This document shows positions 1-5,815 of a DNA stretch of 8,791 nucleotides, in pieces. The stretch comes from UBA668 sp031366885 (lineage in GTDB: Bacteria > Actinomycetota > Acidimicrobiia > Acidimicrobiales > Ilumatobacteraceae). Under the pieces are notes generated by a model. That model saw only the letters and a list, made by a program, of their open reading frames with translations. It was not told the origin of the DNA and made no database searches. The DNA lies in assembly GCA_031366885.1 (NCBI GenBank), contig JANLPB010000376.1, positions 1 through 8,791 on the forward strand. Reading direction: 5' to 3'. Positions within the stretch are counted from its first letter, which is position 1. Every line of letters begins with the position of its first letter. Position numbers and translations under genes: made by a program.

Positions 1-93
1 CTCCGCTTCGAGGTGAGCGTCGCGGAGAACGACGTGAGGAGCTGGAGTTGCAGGTACGAACGCAAACCGCTTCCTGGCGCCGGTCTTCGACAT
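1..93 (-). CDS. Start of an unidentified protein, cut by the left edge
   Basis: Reading leftwards from an ATG at 93-91, an open frame of 31 codons reaches the window edge without a stop; it begins MSKTGARKRFAFVPATPAPH. A GGAG ribosome-binding site (complement of 101-104) lies 7 nt before the ATG, and a TAGGGT -10-like hexamer (complement of 133-138) would start a leader about 33 nt long. The fragment is basic at its N-terminus and shows no domain I recognise, so no function is proposed. It lies downstream of the LLM oxidoreductase in the same direction, separated by 109 bp. A plus-strand frame also reads through here but has no ribosome-binding site. Confidence is limited by the short visible length. 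Confidence 0.42.
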   Translation of the reverse strand, partial: MSKTGARKRFAFVPATPAPHVVLRDAHLEAE

Positions 94-132
94 GCGCAGT
101 CTCCACTCTCTCGGTGGGAAGCCGCATGGCCG

Positions 133-138
133 ACCCTA
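133..138 (-). promoter_or_regulatory. Candidate -10 box for the leftmost gene
   Basis: On the minus strand the hexamer TAGGGT fits the actinobacterial TANNNT -10 pattern and is preceded by GA. The expected start point near 126 would leave a leader of about 33 nt that includes the GGAG site at 101-104. No convincing -35 box is visible. This is a pattern match only. Confidence 0.3.
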
Positions 139-154
139 TCCGCCAGTAGGGCGC

Positions 155-196
155 GGCCGGCCCGGGTCGCGCTCAACTTCGACCGAGCCGCCGGCC
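155..196 (-). terminator. GC-rich hairpin after the LLM oxidoreductase gene
   Basis: The arms GGCCGGC (155-161) and GCCGGCC (190-196) can pair, with an inner stem GGTCG (165-169) and CGACC (180-184). It lies 7 bp past the stop codon of the minus-strand oxidoreductase gene, where a terminator is expected. No U-rich tail follows on the minus strand, so it would be a tail-less type or simply GC-rich sequence that folds by chance. Confidence 0.33.
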
Positions 197-202
197 CTCG
201 GC

Positions 203-1108
203 CTAGCGGAAGGCGCTGAGCACGTCGGCGTGAAGGGCCTCGAAGGTATCGCGCCGCTGCTCGGGCGTGTCGCCCAGGGTGAAGTCTGCGATCGCGAACT
301 CGTCGATCCCCAGCGCCGCGTACTTCGCGAGTTGGTCGACGAGTTCCTGGGCGCCGCCGATCAGCGAACGGTCGGGCACGACGTGCGGCTCCAATGCCGT
401 GCGAGCCGCAGCGGTGGGTGTGTAGAAGATCATCGCCTGCGCAGAGCGGCGAAGCGTGGCTGGGTCGCGATCGACCGATTCGCATGCGCCGAGAAAGAGC
501 TCGGTGCGGCGAGCGACTTCCGCCAGGTCGCCCCAGGTGTTCCACTCCTGCGCCCAGCGGGCCGTCAACCGCATCATGCGTGGGCTTCCAGTCCCAACCA
601 GCACCGGCAGGGTCCCGTTCACTGGCTTGGGCCCGAACGGGGCTTCGCTGAGCCGGTACCACTCACCATGGAAATCGACGCTGTCCTCGCGGAACAGGCG
701 ATGCACCAGTTCGATGGCCTCTGCAAACCGTGTCACCCGCGGGCCAGGCTCGGGCAGGTCGAAGCCGTATGCGGAGTGCTCCTCGACCATCCACCCAGCG
801 CCAAGCCCGAGTACCGCGCGCCCACCCGAGATGTGATCGGTGGTCGTCGCCCGCTTGGCCAGCACGACGGGATGGTGGATCGTCACGGGCGACACCATCG
901 ACACCAGCCGCACCCGTGGCACCAGGGCGCCAACCGCCGCCAACACTGTCCAGCACTCGTGGGCATCACCGCTTTCGCCGTCCTCCACCTGCGACATGAG
1001 GTGATCCGCGTACCAGAACGAGACAAAGCCCGACTGCTCGGCCCACGTGGCGAGCGACAGGGTTTCGCTCCACGAGCGGTCGTATGAGGGCCAGACGGAG
1101 AACTGCAT
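203..1108 (-). CDS. LLM-class F420-dependent oxidoreductase
   Basis: This 301-residue protein belongs to the luciferase-like monooxygenase superfamily (TIM barrel), most likely the branch that uses the deazaflavin F420 to reduce or oxidise a small organic substrate in the cytoplasm. Typical features are the N-terminal MQFSVWPSY strand, WAEQSGFVSFWYADHL (22-37), a Val-rich strand followed by HHPVVLAKRATTTDHIS (78-94), the hallmark GGRAVLGLGAGW (95-106) followed by EHSAYGF (110-116), RFAEAIELVHRLF (127-139), and GPKPVNGTLPVLVGTGSP (159-176). The length is normal for the family. The ATG at 1108 is chosen because the family signature starts at once and a TAGAGT -10 box lies 7 nt upstream, which suggests a leaderless mRNA. 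The frame stays open for some 460 codons further upstream, but that part is antisense to two real genes. The gene is divergent from the methyltransferase. FMN use and the substrate cannot be decided from sequence. Confidence 0.9.
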   Translation of the reverse strand: MQFSVWPSYDRSWSETLSLATWAEQSGFVSFWYADHLMSQVEDGESGDAHECWTVLAAVGALVPRVRLVSMVSPVTIHHPVVLAKRATTTDHISGGRAVLGLGAGWMVEEHSAYGFDLPEPGPRVTRFAEAIELVHRLFREDSVDFHGEWYRLSEAPFGPKPVNGTLPVLVGTGSPRMMRLTARWAQEWNTWGDLAEVARRTELFLGACESVDRDPATLRRSAQAMIFYTPTAAARTALEPHVVPDRSLIGGAQELVDQLAKYAALGIDEFAIADFTLGDTPEQRRDTFEALHADVLSAFR

Positions 1109-1115
1109 GAGCCGC

Positions 1116-1121
1116 ACTCTA
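1116..1121 (-). promoter_or_regulatory. -10 box of the oxidoreductase gene, leaderless geometry
   Basis: On the minus strand TAGAGT is followed by 7 nt and then the ATG at 1108. This spacing places the transcription start at, or one base before, the start codon. No ribosome-binding site is seen, which agrees with a leaderless mRNA. The box is 12 bp from the -10 box of the divergent methyltransferase gene, so the two promoters overlap. Confidence 0.5.
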
Positions 1122-1133
1122 CGACCGCACCCG

Positions 1134-1139
1134 TACGAT
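1134..1139 (+). promoter_or_regulatory. -10 box of the methyltransferase gene, leaderless geometry
   Basis: TACGAT fits TANNNT and is followed by exactly 6 nt and then GTG at 1146, so transcription would start on the first base of the start codon. No Shine-Dalgarno sequence is present. The -35 zone (about 1111-1117) falls on the start region of the divergent gene; no clear -35 box is seen. A second TACGA copy at 1120-1124 forms a direct repeat with 1134-1138, which could be an operator or chance. Confidence 0.5.
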
Positions 1140-1145
1140 TGCGGC

Positions 1146-1883
1146 GTGAGCAACGACCTGTGGGAAACGCATGCGGAATGGTGGATCGACGGCTTCACAG
1201 CTGGCGCCGACCCGGAGTACGAGGAGCAAATCCTGCCGCTCGCGGCTCGCGAACTTGCCGGTGCGCAACGGGTACTCGACGTCGGCTGCGGCGATGGCCA
1301 GGTCAGCCGGTTGGCCGCGAAGCTCGGTGCGGAAGTCGTCGGCATCGACCCCACATGGAACTGTGTCTCGGTCGCCAACCAGCGTGGCGGGGGAGTGTTT
1401 GCGCGCGCCGGCGCTGCCCAGCTGCCCTTCCCCGACGCCACGTTCGACGCCGTGATTGCGTGCCTCGTCTTCGAGCACATCCGCGAAGTCGATAGCGCGA
1501 TTGCCGAAGTGGCCCGGGTGTTGCAACCCGGCGGTCGCTTGTGCTTGTTTCTCAACCACCCGCTGCTGCAGACCCCGAACAGCGGTTGGATCGATGACCA
1601 GTTCCTCGACCCGCCAGAGCAGTATTGGCGTATCGGGCCATACCTGATCGAGGACGAGACCATCGAGGAGGTGGAGAAAGACGTATTCATTCCGTTCATC
1701 CACCGTCCCCTCAGTCGGTACATCAACGCGCTGTCCGACCACGGGCTGCTGCTTGAGCGAATGGAAGAGCCGGCCCCACCCGCTGGTTTCCTGGCGAAGG
1801 CGGAGGAGTATCTCGCGGCGTCGACGATCCCGCGTCTGTTGTATCTCCGTACTCGCAAGGTCTCAGCGCCTACCATCGGCTGA
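1146..1883 (+). CDS. SAM-dependent class I methyltransferase
   Basis: This 245-residue protein has the Rossmann-fold core of the Methyltransf_11 type: motif I VLDVGCGDG (43-51) binds S-adenosylmethionine, the acidic end of strand 2 is GIDPT (66-70, Asp68), LPFPDATFDAVIACLVFEHI (93-112) is the usual strand-4 region, and VARVLQPGGRLCLFL (122-136) is the post-core helix and strand. The C-terminal third (about 140-235) has an aromatic and acidic stretch and may form the substrate lid. The acceptor is not identifiable; small-molecule methylation is the usual role of this family. The GTG at 1146 is preferred over an ATG 99 bp upstream, because the upstream part overlaps the divergent gene and because a TANNNT box sits exactly 6 nt before the GTG. 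The stop overlaps the rapZ start (TGATG), suggesting co-expression, although rapZ also has its own promoter-like box. Confidence 0.87.
   Translation: MSNDLWETHAEWWIDGFTAGADPEYEEQILPLAARELAGAQRVLDVGCGDGQVSRLAAKLGAEVVGIDPTWNCVSVANQRGGGVFARAGAAQLPFPDATFDAVIACLVFEHIREVDSAIAEVARVLQPGGRLCLFLNHPLLQTPNSGWIDDQFLDPPEQYWRIGPYLIEDETIEEVEKDVFIPFIHRPLSRYINALSDHGLLLERMEEPAPPAGFLAKAEEYLAASTIPRLLYLRTRKVSAPTIG
1871..1876 (+). promoter_or_regulatory. -10 box inside the methyltransferase gene for leaderless rapZ
   Basis: TACCAT is followed by exactly 6 nt and then the rapZ ATG at 1883, the same geometry as at the methyltransferase start. It lies within the last codons of the methyltransferase gene. No Shine-Dalgarno sequence precedes the rapZ ATG, so either translational coupling through the TGATG overlap or a leaderless transcript would be needed. 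The box overlaps coding sequence and could be coincidental. Confidence 0.42.
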
Positions 1884-2731
1884 TGGCCGACATCCTGCTC
1901 ATCACCGGCATGTCCGGCGCAGGACGTTCCGGCGCAGCTGCGGTGCTGGAAGATGTCGGTTGGTATGTCATCGACAATCTGCCCACCTCGCTCGTTGACA
2001 CCATCGTCGAACTGGTGAGCAAGCCGGGCAGCGACATCGATCGGCTGGCCCTTGTGGCCGGCCGTCAGCACGTGGAACTGCTGCCAAAGGTTGCCGCACT
2101 GCGCGCCAGCGGCCACCGAGTGCGAATGCTGTTTCTCGATGCCAGTAGTGACGTGCTCGTCAAGCGTTACGACGCGACCCGCCGCAAGCACCCTCTCGAC
2201 GGAGAGGCGCCCGGGCTGGTGGAAGCCATCGAAGTGGAAAGAGAGCTGCTGCAGCCGGTGAAGAGCGCTGCGGACCTCGTGATCGACACCAGTTCCCTGA
2301 ACGTTCACGAGCTGAAGGCGAAGTTGCTGGCCGCGTTCGAGGAGGCCACCGATGGGCAGCGGCTCCAAATCGCGGTGGAGAGTTTCGGCTTCAAATATGG
2401 TTTGCCGATCGACTCCGACATCGTGATGGACGTTCGGTTCCTCCCGAACCCACACTGGGAGGAAACGCTGCGGCCGCTGACGGGTCACGATCCAGCGGTG
2501 CGCGACTTCGTTCTCGAACGTGCGCAGGCCAATGACTTTCTGGATCGGTTCGAGGGTCTCATGCTGGCGCTACTTCCTTCCTACGAGACGGAAGGCAAGA
2601 GCTATCTGACGGTGGCGTTCGGTTGTACGGGCGGCCGTCATCGGAGCGTCGCCGTGGCCGAGGAGCTGGCACGACGTCTCCGCGACCACGGATACGCGGT
2701 GCGTACGGGTCACCGCGATCTCACTCGTTGA
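1883..2731 (+). CDS. rapZ: RapZ/YvcJ-family nucleotide-binding regulatory protein
   Basis: This 282-residue protein is full length for the RapZ (YvcJ, UPF0042) family. In E. coli RapZ is an RNA-binding adaptor controlling glucosamine-6-phosphate synthase mRNA; in Gram-positive bacteria YvcJ is an NTP-binding protein encoded next to yvcK and whiA. The N-terminal P-loop domain starts with GMSGAGRS (9-16), where the Walker A lysine is Arg15, as recalled for actinobacterial members. WYVIDNLP (27-34) follows. The usual D-x-R motif after the third strand reads LVAGR (57-61), with Arg61 kept and the Asp lost. The C-terminal domain is well conserved: ESFGFKYGLP (166-175), DVRFLPNPHW (183-192), RPLTGHDPAV (197-206) and FGCTGGRHRSVAVAEELARR (246-265). 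It overlaps the methyltransferase stop and lies 58 bp before gap. The identification is firm; the target in this organism is unknown. Confidence 0.95.
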   Translation: MADILLITGMSGAGRSGAAAVLEDVGWYVIDNLPTSLVDTIVELVSKPGSDIDRLALVAGRQHVELLPKVAALRASGHRVRMLFLDASSDVLVKRYDATRRKHPLDGEAPGLVEAIEVERELLQPVKSAADLVIDTSSLNVHELKAKLLAAFEEATDGQRLQIAVESFGFKYGLPIDSDIVMDVRFLPNPHWEETLRPLTGHDPAVRDFVLERAQANDFLDRFEGLMLALLPSYETEGKSYLTVAFGCTGGRHRSVAVAEELARRLRDHGYAVRTGHRDLTR

Positions 2732-2746
2732 GTCGTCGGGCCTGGG

Positions 2747-2752
2747 TAAGCT
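2747..2752 (+). promoter_or_regulatory. Candidate -10 box for the glycolytic operon
   Basis: TAAGCT lies in the 58-bp gap between rapZ and gap, inside GGGTAAGCTCCCC. The predicted start near 2759 would give a leader of about 31 nt carrying the AAAGGAG ribosome-binding site at 2775-2781. A TTGAGT at 2728-2733 resembles a -35 box but is only 13 bp away, too close for a normal promoter. A short hairpin CACGA (2756-2760) with TCGTG (2770-2774) is possible in the leader. Confidence 0.35.
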
Positions 2753-2789
2753 CCCCACGAAATTTCCTCTCGTGAAAGGAGACGCAACC

Positions 2790-3833
2790 ATGACGGTTCG
2801 CGTCGGCATCAATGGTTTCGGGCGTATCGGGCGCAACTTCTTCCGGGCTGCCAAGCAGCGCGGGGCTGACATCGACTTCGTCGCTGTGAACGACCTCGGG
2901 TCGCTCGACCAGATGGCGCACCTCCTGAAGTACGACTCGGTGTTGGGCACGCTGCCCAACACCATCAAGGCCACCAAGAACGGAATCAGCGTCGACGGTG
3001 ATGAACTGCGGGTGCTCAGCGAACGCGACCCGAAGAACCTGCCCTGGGGCGAGCTCGGTGTCGATGTGGTCATCGAGAGCACGGGTTTCTTCACCACCCG
3101 CGCCACGGCTGCCTATCACCTCGAGGCCGGCGCCCCATTGGTCATCGTCTCCGCCCCGTGCGACGCCGCCGATGCCACGTTCGTCTACGGCGTGAACCAC
3201 AAGGATTTCGACTTCGCCACGCAGAAGGTCATCTCCAATGCGAGCTGCACCACCAACTGCTTCGTGCCGTTGGTGAAGGTGCTCGACGATGCCTTCGGTA
3301 TCGAGCAGGGCCTGATGCAGACAGTGCACGCGTACACCGGCGATCAGCAGCTCGTCGACGGGCCGCACAAAGACCTGCGCCGCGCACGTGGCGCCGCCAT
3401 CAACATCGTGCCCACCGGTACGGGCGCCGCCCGCGCCACCAGCCTGGTACTCACCTCGATGAAGGGCAAGCTCGACGGCACCTCGCTGCGCGTGCCAGTT
3501 CCCACCGGTTCAATCGTCGACTTCACCGCAACCCTGAAGACCGCAGCCAGCGTCGAGCAGATCAACGCCGTGTACAAGAAGGCCGCGGCCTCGGGTCCAC
3601 TGAAGGGCATCCTGCGCTACACCGAAGACCCCATTGTGTCCAGCGACATCCAGGGCGACCCGCACAGCAGCATCTTCGATGCGGGTCTGACGATGAGCAT
3701 GGGCAAGCTTGTCAAGGTGCTGTCGTGGTACGACAACGAGTGGGGTTACAGCAACCGCCTCATCGACACCACGCTGTACGCCGGGTCGAAGGTCGCCAAG
3801 CGGTCCAAGTCCAAGTCAGCGTCGAAGAAGTAG
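2790..3833 (+). CDS. gap: Glyceraldehyde-3-phosphate dehydrogenase, phosphorylating
   Basis: This 347-residue cytoplasmic enzyme interconverts glyceraldehyde 3-phosphate and 1,3-bisphosphoglycerate with NAD. The Rossmann domain opens with VGINGFGRIGRNFFRAA (5-21). Asp35 in AVNDL marks NAD rather than NADP preference, supported by the intact GPHKDLRRAR (191-200). The active site has Cys153 in SNASCTTNC (149-157) and His180 in TVHAYTGDQ (178-186). The phosphate-site region VPTGTGAA (207-214) and the C-terminal WYDNEWGYSNRL (313-324) are normal. ATG 2790 is chosen because AAAGGAG (2775-2781) lies 8 nt upstream; a GTG at 2772 would precede this site. After AGSKVA the protein carries an extra tail of about 11 residues, almost all Lys, Arg and Ser (337-347), beyond the usual family end. 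The gene is first in gap-pgk-tpiA; pgk begins 2 nt after its stop. Confidence 0.97.
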   Translation: MTVRVGINGFGRIGRNFFRAAKQRGADIDFVAVNDLGSLDQMAHLLKYDSVLGTLPNTIKATKNGISVDGDELRVLSERDPKNLPWGELGVDVVIESTGFFTTRATAAYHLEAGAPLVIVSAPCDAADATFVYGVNHKDFDFATQKVISNASCTTNCFVPLVKVLDDAFGIEQGLMQTVHAYTGDQQLVDGPHKDLRRARGAAINIVPTGTGAARATSLVLTSMKGKLDGTSLRVPVPTGSIVDFTATLKTAASVEQINAVYKKAAASGPLKGILRYTEDPIVSSDIQGDPHSSIFDAGLTMSMGKLVKVLSWYDNEWGYSNRLIDTTLYAGSKVAKRSKSKSASKK

Positions 3834-3835
3834 CA

Positions 3836-4951
3836 GTGCCCGGCCGCATTCCCACGCTCGCTGACTTGGGCGACGTCAGCGGCAAGCGCGTCCTGGTTCG
3901 CACCGATTTCAACGTTCCGATGGAGAACGGAGAGATCACCGACGATTTCCGCATTCGCGCAGCGCTGCCCACCATCAACTGGTTGCTCGAGCGCGGCGCC
4001 ACTGTCGTCACCGCCTCACACCTCGGTCGGCCGAAGGGTCAGCCGAATCCGAAGTACTCCATGGACGCGGTCCGCGCGCGACTGGGCGAGCTGGCGCCAG
4101 GCGTCGAGCTGCTGGAGAATCTGCGCTTCGACCCGGGCGAGGAGGGCAACGATGCTGCGTTCGTCGCTCAGCTGGTTGACGGCATCGACATGTATGTCGA
4201 TGACGCATTCGGTGCGTGCCACCGCGCGCACGCCAGCATCGTGGGCCCGCCCGCAACGTTGCCGTCGGCGATGGGCTTACTGTTGGAGAAGGAGGTCGAT
4301 GTTCTGCTCGGCCTACGCGACCATCCGAAGCACCCATTCGTGGCTGTTCTCGGCGGGAGCAAGATCAGCGACAAGTTGGGCGTTGTCGAGGCGCTCCTGA
4401 ACACGGTGGACTCGTTGGTCATCGGCGGTGCGATGTGTTTCACGTTCCTCGCCGCGCAGGGCTACCCAATCGGCGCCAGCCTGTGGGAGCCCGACCAGGT
4501 CGACACCTGCAGCCGCCTCCTCGAACTGTCGAAGTCCAGCGGCAAGACGATCCACCTCCCCGAAGACCTCACCGGTGTCGACGCCGGGGGGAACTACGCC
4601 ACGTTCGGAATTCGTCTTCCTGACGGGGCGAAGGGCTTCGATATCGGCCCGGGCACCGCGGCCGCGTTCAGCGATGTGATCATGGATGCGCGTACCGTGT
4701 TCTGGAACGGTCCGATGGGCATGTTCGAGGACGAGCGCTTCGAAAATGGCACTCGCACCATCGCCCAGGCGATGGCCGACACCAAGGCCTTCACCGTTGT
4801 CGGCGGTGGGGACAGTGCTGCCGCACTCGCCCAGTTCCATCTCGACGACGAGGTTGATCACGTCAGCACCGGCGGCGGCGCGTCGCTGGAACTCCTCGAG
4901 CTGGGCGACCTGCCCGGCCTCGCGGCACTCAGAGGGGCACCCAACGCATGA
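3836..4951 (+). CDS. pgk: Phosphoglycerate kinase with a short N-domain
   Basis: This 371-residue enzyme transfers phosphate between 1,3-bisphosphoglycerate and ADP. The N-domain substrate residues are in VRTDFNVP (21-28), DDFRIRAALPTI (36-47), SHLGRPKG (61-68), LLENLRFDPGEEGND (92-106) and DDAFGACHRAHAS (122-134). The nucleotide side shows GGSKISDKLGVVE (173-185), GGAMCFTFL (197-205), FWNGPMGMFE (289-298), VVGGGDS (321-327) and STGGGAS (344-350). All key motifs are present, so activity is expected. Bacterial PGKs are usually about 390-400 residues; here the step from RLGEL (82-86) to the ELLENLRF strand (91-98) is only a few residues, about 25 fewer than in typical homologues. GTG 3836 is the start because LADLGDVSGKRVLVR follows directly and no better start lies near; only a weak GAAGAAG precedes it, so coupling to gap translation across the 2-nt gap is likely. 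Confidence 0.96.
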   Translation: MPGRIPTLADLGDVSGKRVLVRTDFNVPMENGEITDDFRIRAALPTINWLLERGATVVTASHLGRPKGQPNPKYSMDAVRARLGELAPGVELLENLRFDPGEEGNDAAFVAQLVDGIDMYVDDAFGACHRAHASIVGPPATLPSAMGLLLEKEVDVLLGLRDHPKHPFVAVLGGSKISDKLGVVEALLNTVDSLVIGGAMCFTFLAAQGYPIGASLWEPDQVDTCSRLLELSKSSGKTIHLPEDLTGVDAGGNYATFGIRLPDGAKGFDIGPGTAAAFSDVIMDARTVFWNGPMGMFEDERFENGTRTIAQAMADTKAFTVVGGGDSAAALAQFHLDDEVDHVSTGGGASLELLELGDLPGLAALRGAPNA

Positions 4952-5718
4952 CTCGCAAGCCACTCATCTCGGGCAACTGGAAGATGAACCACAACCACTT
5001 CGAGGCCATTCAAACGATCCAGAAGTTGGCCTATCTGGTCGGCAAGGACGAGCTCGAGGCAACTGACGTCAGTATCCACCCACCGTTCACCGACATCCGC
5101 AGCGTTCAGACCGTGATTGATAGCGACAAGCTGGGGTACGCTCTCGGCGCGCAGCACTGTCACTTCGAGGAAAAGGGTGCCTACACGGGTGAGGTCTCGC
5201 CAGTGTTCCTCGCCAAGTTGGGTGTTCAGTACGTCATCGCCGGTCACAGCGAGCGGCGCGAAATCTTCGGCGAGACCGATGACATGGTGAACAAGAAGGT
5301 CGCGGCCATTCAACAGCACGGGATGACGCCGATCTTTTGCTGCGGCGAGACGCTGGAGGAGCGCGAGGCGGGGGAGACGCAGACCAAGGTGCTTGGTCAG
5401 GTGCGCGCCGGTCTTGCCGGCCGCCAGCCGGCTCAGGTCGCAGCGCTGGTCATCGCGTACGAACCGATCTGGGCAATCGGCACTGGCCGCACTGCCACCA
5501 GTGACGACGCTCAGGATGTTTGTGGCGCAATTCGTGCGTACGTGGCCGAGGGCTGGGGCGACGACGCAGCCCAGGCCGTGCGGATTCAGTACGGCGGCAG
5601 CGTCAAGGGCGCCAACATCGCTGAGCTGATGGCACAGCCCGACATCGACGGTGCGCTCGTCGGCGGTGCCAGCCTCGACGCCGACGAGTTTTCGCGCATC
5701 TGCAAACTCGGCGTCTGA
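4948..5718 (+). CDS. tpiA: Triose-phosphate isomerase
   Basis: This 256-residue TIM-barrel enzyme interconverts dihydroxyacetone phosphate and glyceraldehyde 3-phosphate in the cytoplasm. The catalytic residues are in place: Asn10 and Lys12 in SGNWKMN (8-14), His100 in IAGHSERREIFGE (97-109), and Glu172 in AYEPIWAIGTG (170-180), which also contains the mobile loop 6. The phosphate-binding end is IQYGGSVKG (213-221) and GALVGGASLDADEF (235-248). The length is normal. The ATG overlaps the pgk stop as ATGA, and GAGGGG (4932-4937) lies 10 nt upstream as ribosome-binding site. It closes the gap-pgk-tpiA operon. In many actinobacteria secG follows; here no secG-like frame is seen and a 183-nt noncoding region comes next. 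Confidence 0.97.
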   Translation: MTRKPLISGNWKMNHNHFEAIQTIQKLAYLVGKDELEATDVSIHPPFTDIRSVQTVIDSDKLGYALGAQHCHFEEKGAYTGEVSPVFLAKLGVQYVIAGHSERREIFGETDDMVNKKVAAIQQHGMTPIFCCGETLEEREAGETQTKVLGQVRAGLAGRQPAQVAALVIAYEPIWAIGTGRTATSDDAQDVCGAIRAYVAEGWGDDAAQAVRIQYGGSVKGANIAELMAQPDIDGALVGGASLDADEFSRICKLGV

Positions 5719-5745
5719 CCCCGAAACACTGGTGGAATGTTTGCA

Positions 5746-5766
5746 CCAACTTTTCGTACAAGTTGG
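5746..5766 (+). repeat. Inverted repeat 1 after tpiA
   Basis: CCAACTT (5746-5752) and AAGTTGG (5760-5766) pair perfectly around a 7-nt loop. It lies 27 bp after the tpiA stop but has no following U-tract, so it is not a standard intrinsic terminator. Its right arm is shared with the next inverted repeat, so the two structures cannot form together. It may be an operator, part of a switching leader RNA, or a weak terminator for the glycolytic operon. Confidence 0.5.
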
Positions 5767-5812
5767 AACGGGGTGGCTACCGCCCGGTAATGGGGCGTGG
5801 TAGCTTTCCAAC
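5762..5812 (+). repeat. Inverted repeat 2, a long interrupted hairpin
   Basis: The outer arms GTTGGAA (5762-5768) and TTCCAAC (5806-5812) are perfect. Inside them GCTACC (5776-5781) pairs with GGTAGC (5799-5804), and further in CGCCC (5781-5785) can pair with GGGCG (5793-5797). The unpaired part is asymmetric: 7 nt on the left (5769-5775) and 1 nt on the right (5805). The repeat covers the best -10 candidate for the next gene (5801-5806), so a DNA operator is possible as well as an RNA fold. Confidence 0.5.
5801..5806 (+). promoter_or_regulatory. Candidate -10 box for the binding-protein gene
   Basis: TAGCTT fits TANNNT and would start transcription near 5813, giving a leader of about 89 nt before the GTG at 5902. 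No -35 box is visible at the right distance. An alternative pair, TTGGAA (5763-5768) and GGTAAT (5786-5791) with a 17-bp spacer, has good spacing but lacks the critical first two bases of the -10 box. The choice between them is open. Confidence 0.33.
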
Positions 5813-5815
5813 GCC

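Noticed and set aside
13..219. A plus-strand frame at the left edge that could be the end of an upstream gene.
   Set aside because: It shows no motif and no ribosome-binding site, and runs past a GC-rich hairpin into the oxidoreductase gene; the minus-strand start at 93 has better signals.
92..1087. A plus-strand frame of 331 codons antisense to the oxidoreductase.
   Set aside because: It mirrors the codon pattern of the real gene, has no ribosome-binding site and gives a Pro/Arg/His-rich protein with no recognisable motif.
1047..1145. A longer methyltransferase starting at ATG 1047.
   Set aside because: The extra 33 residues overlap the divergent gene start and do not look like the family; GTG 1146 has a TANNNT box at the exact leaderless distance.
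1109..2488. The minus-strand frame of the oxidoreductase stays open for about 460 more codons, through the methyltransferase and into rapZ.
   Set aside because: The extension is antisense to two well-supported genes, its translation is low-complexity and rich in Arg, Ser and His, and the family start at 1108 has a promoter-like box. Long antisense frames are common in high-GC DNA.
2772..2789. A GAPDH start at GTG 2772.
   Set aside because: The AAAGGAG site lies inside that extension, 8 nt before the ATG at 2790, and the family begins at MTVRVGINGFG.
3158..3835. An upstream extension of pgk through the gap gene in another frame.
   Set aside because: It overlaps nearly all of the second half of gap, and the translation is Arg/His/Ala-rich. 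PGK similarity begins only after GTG 3836.
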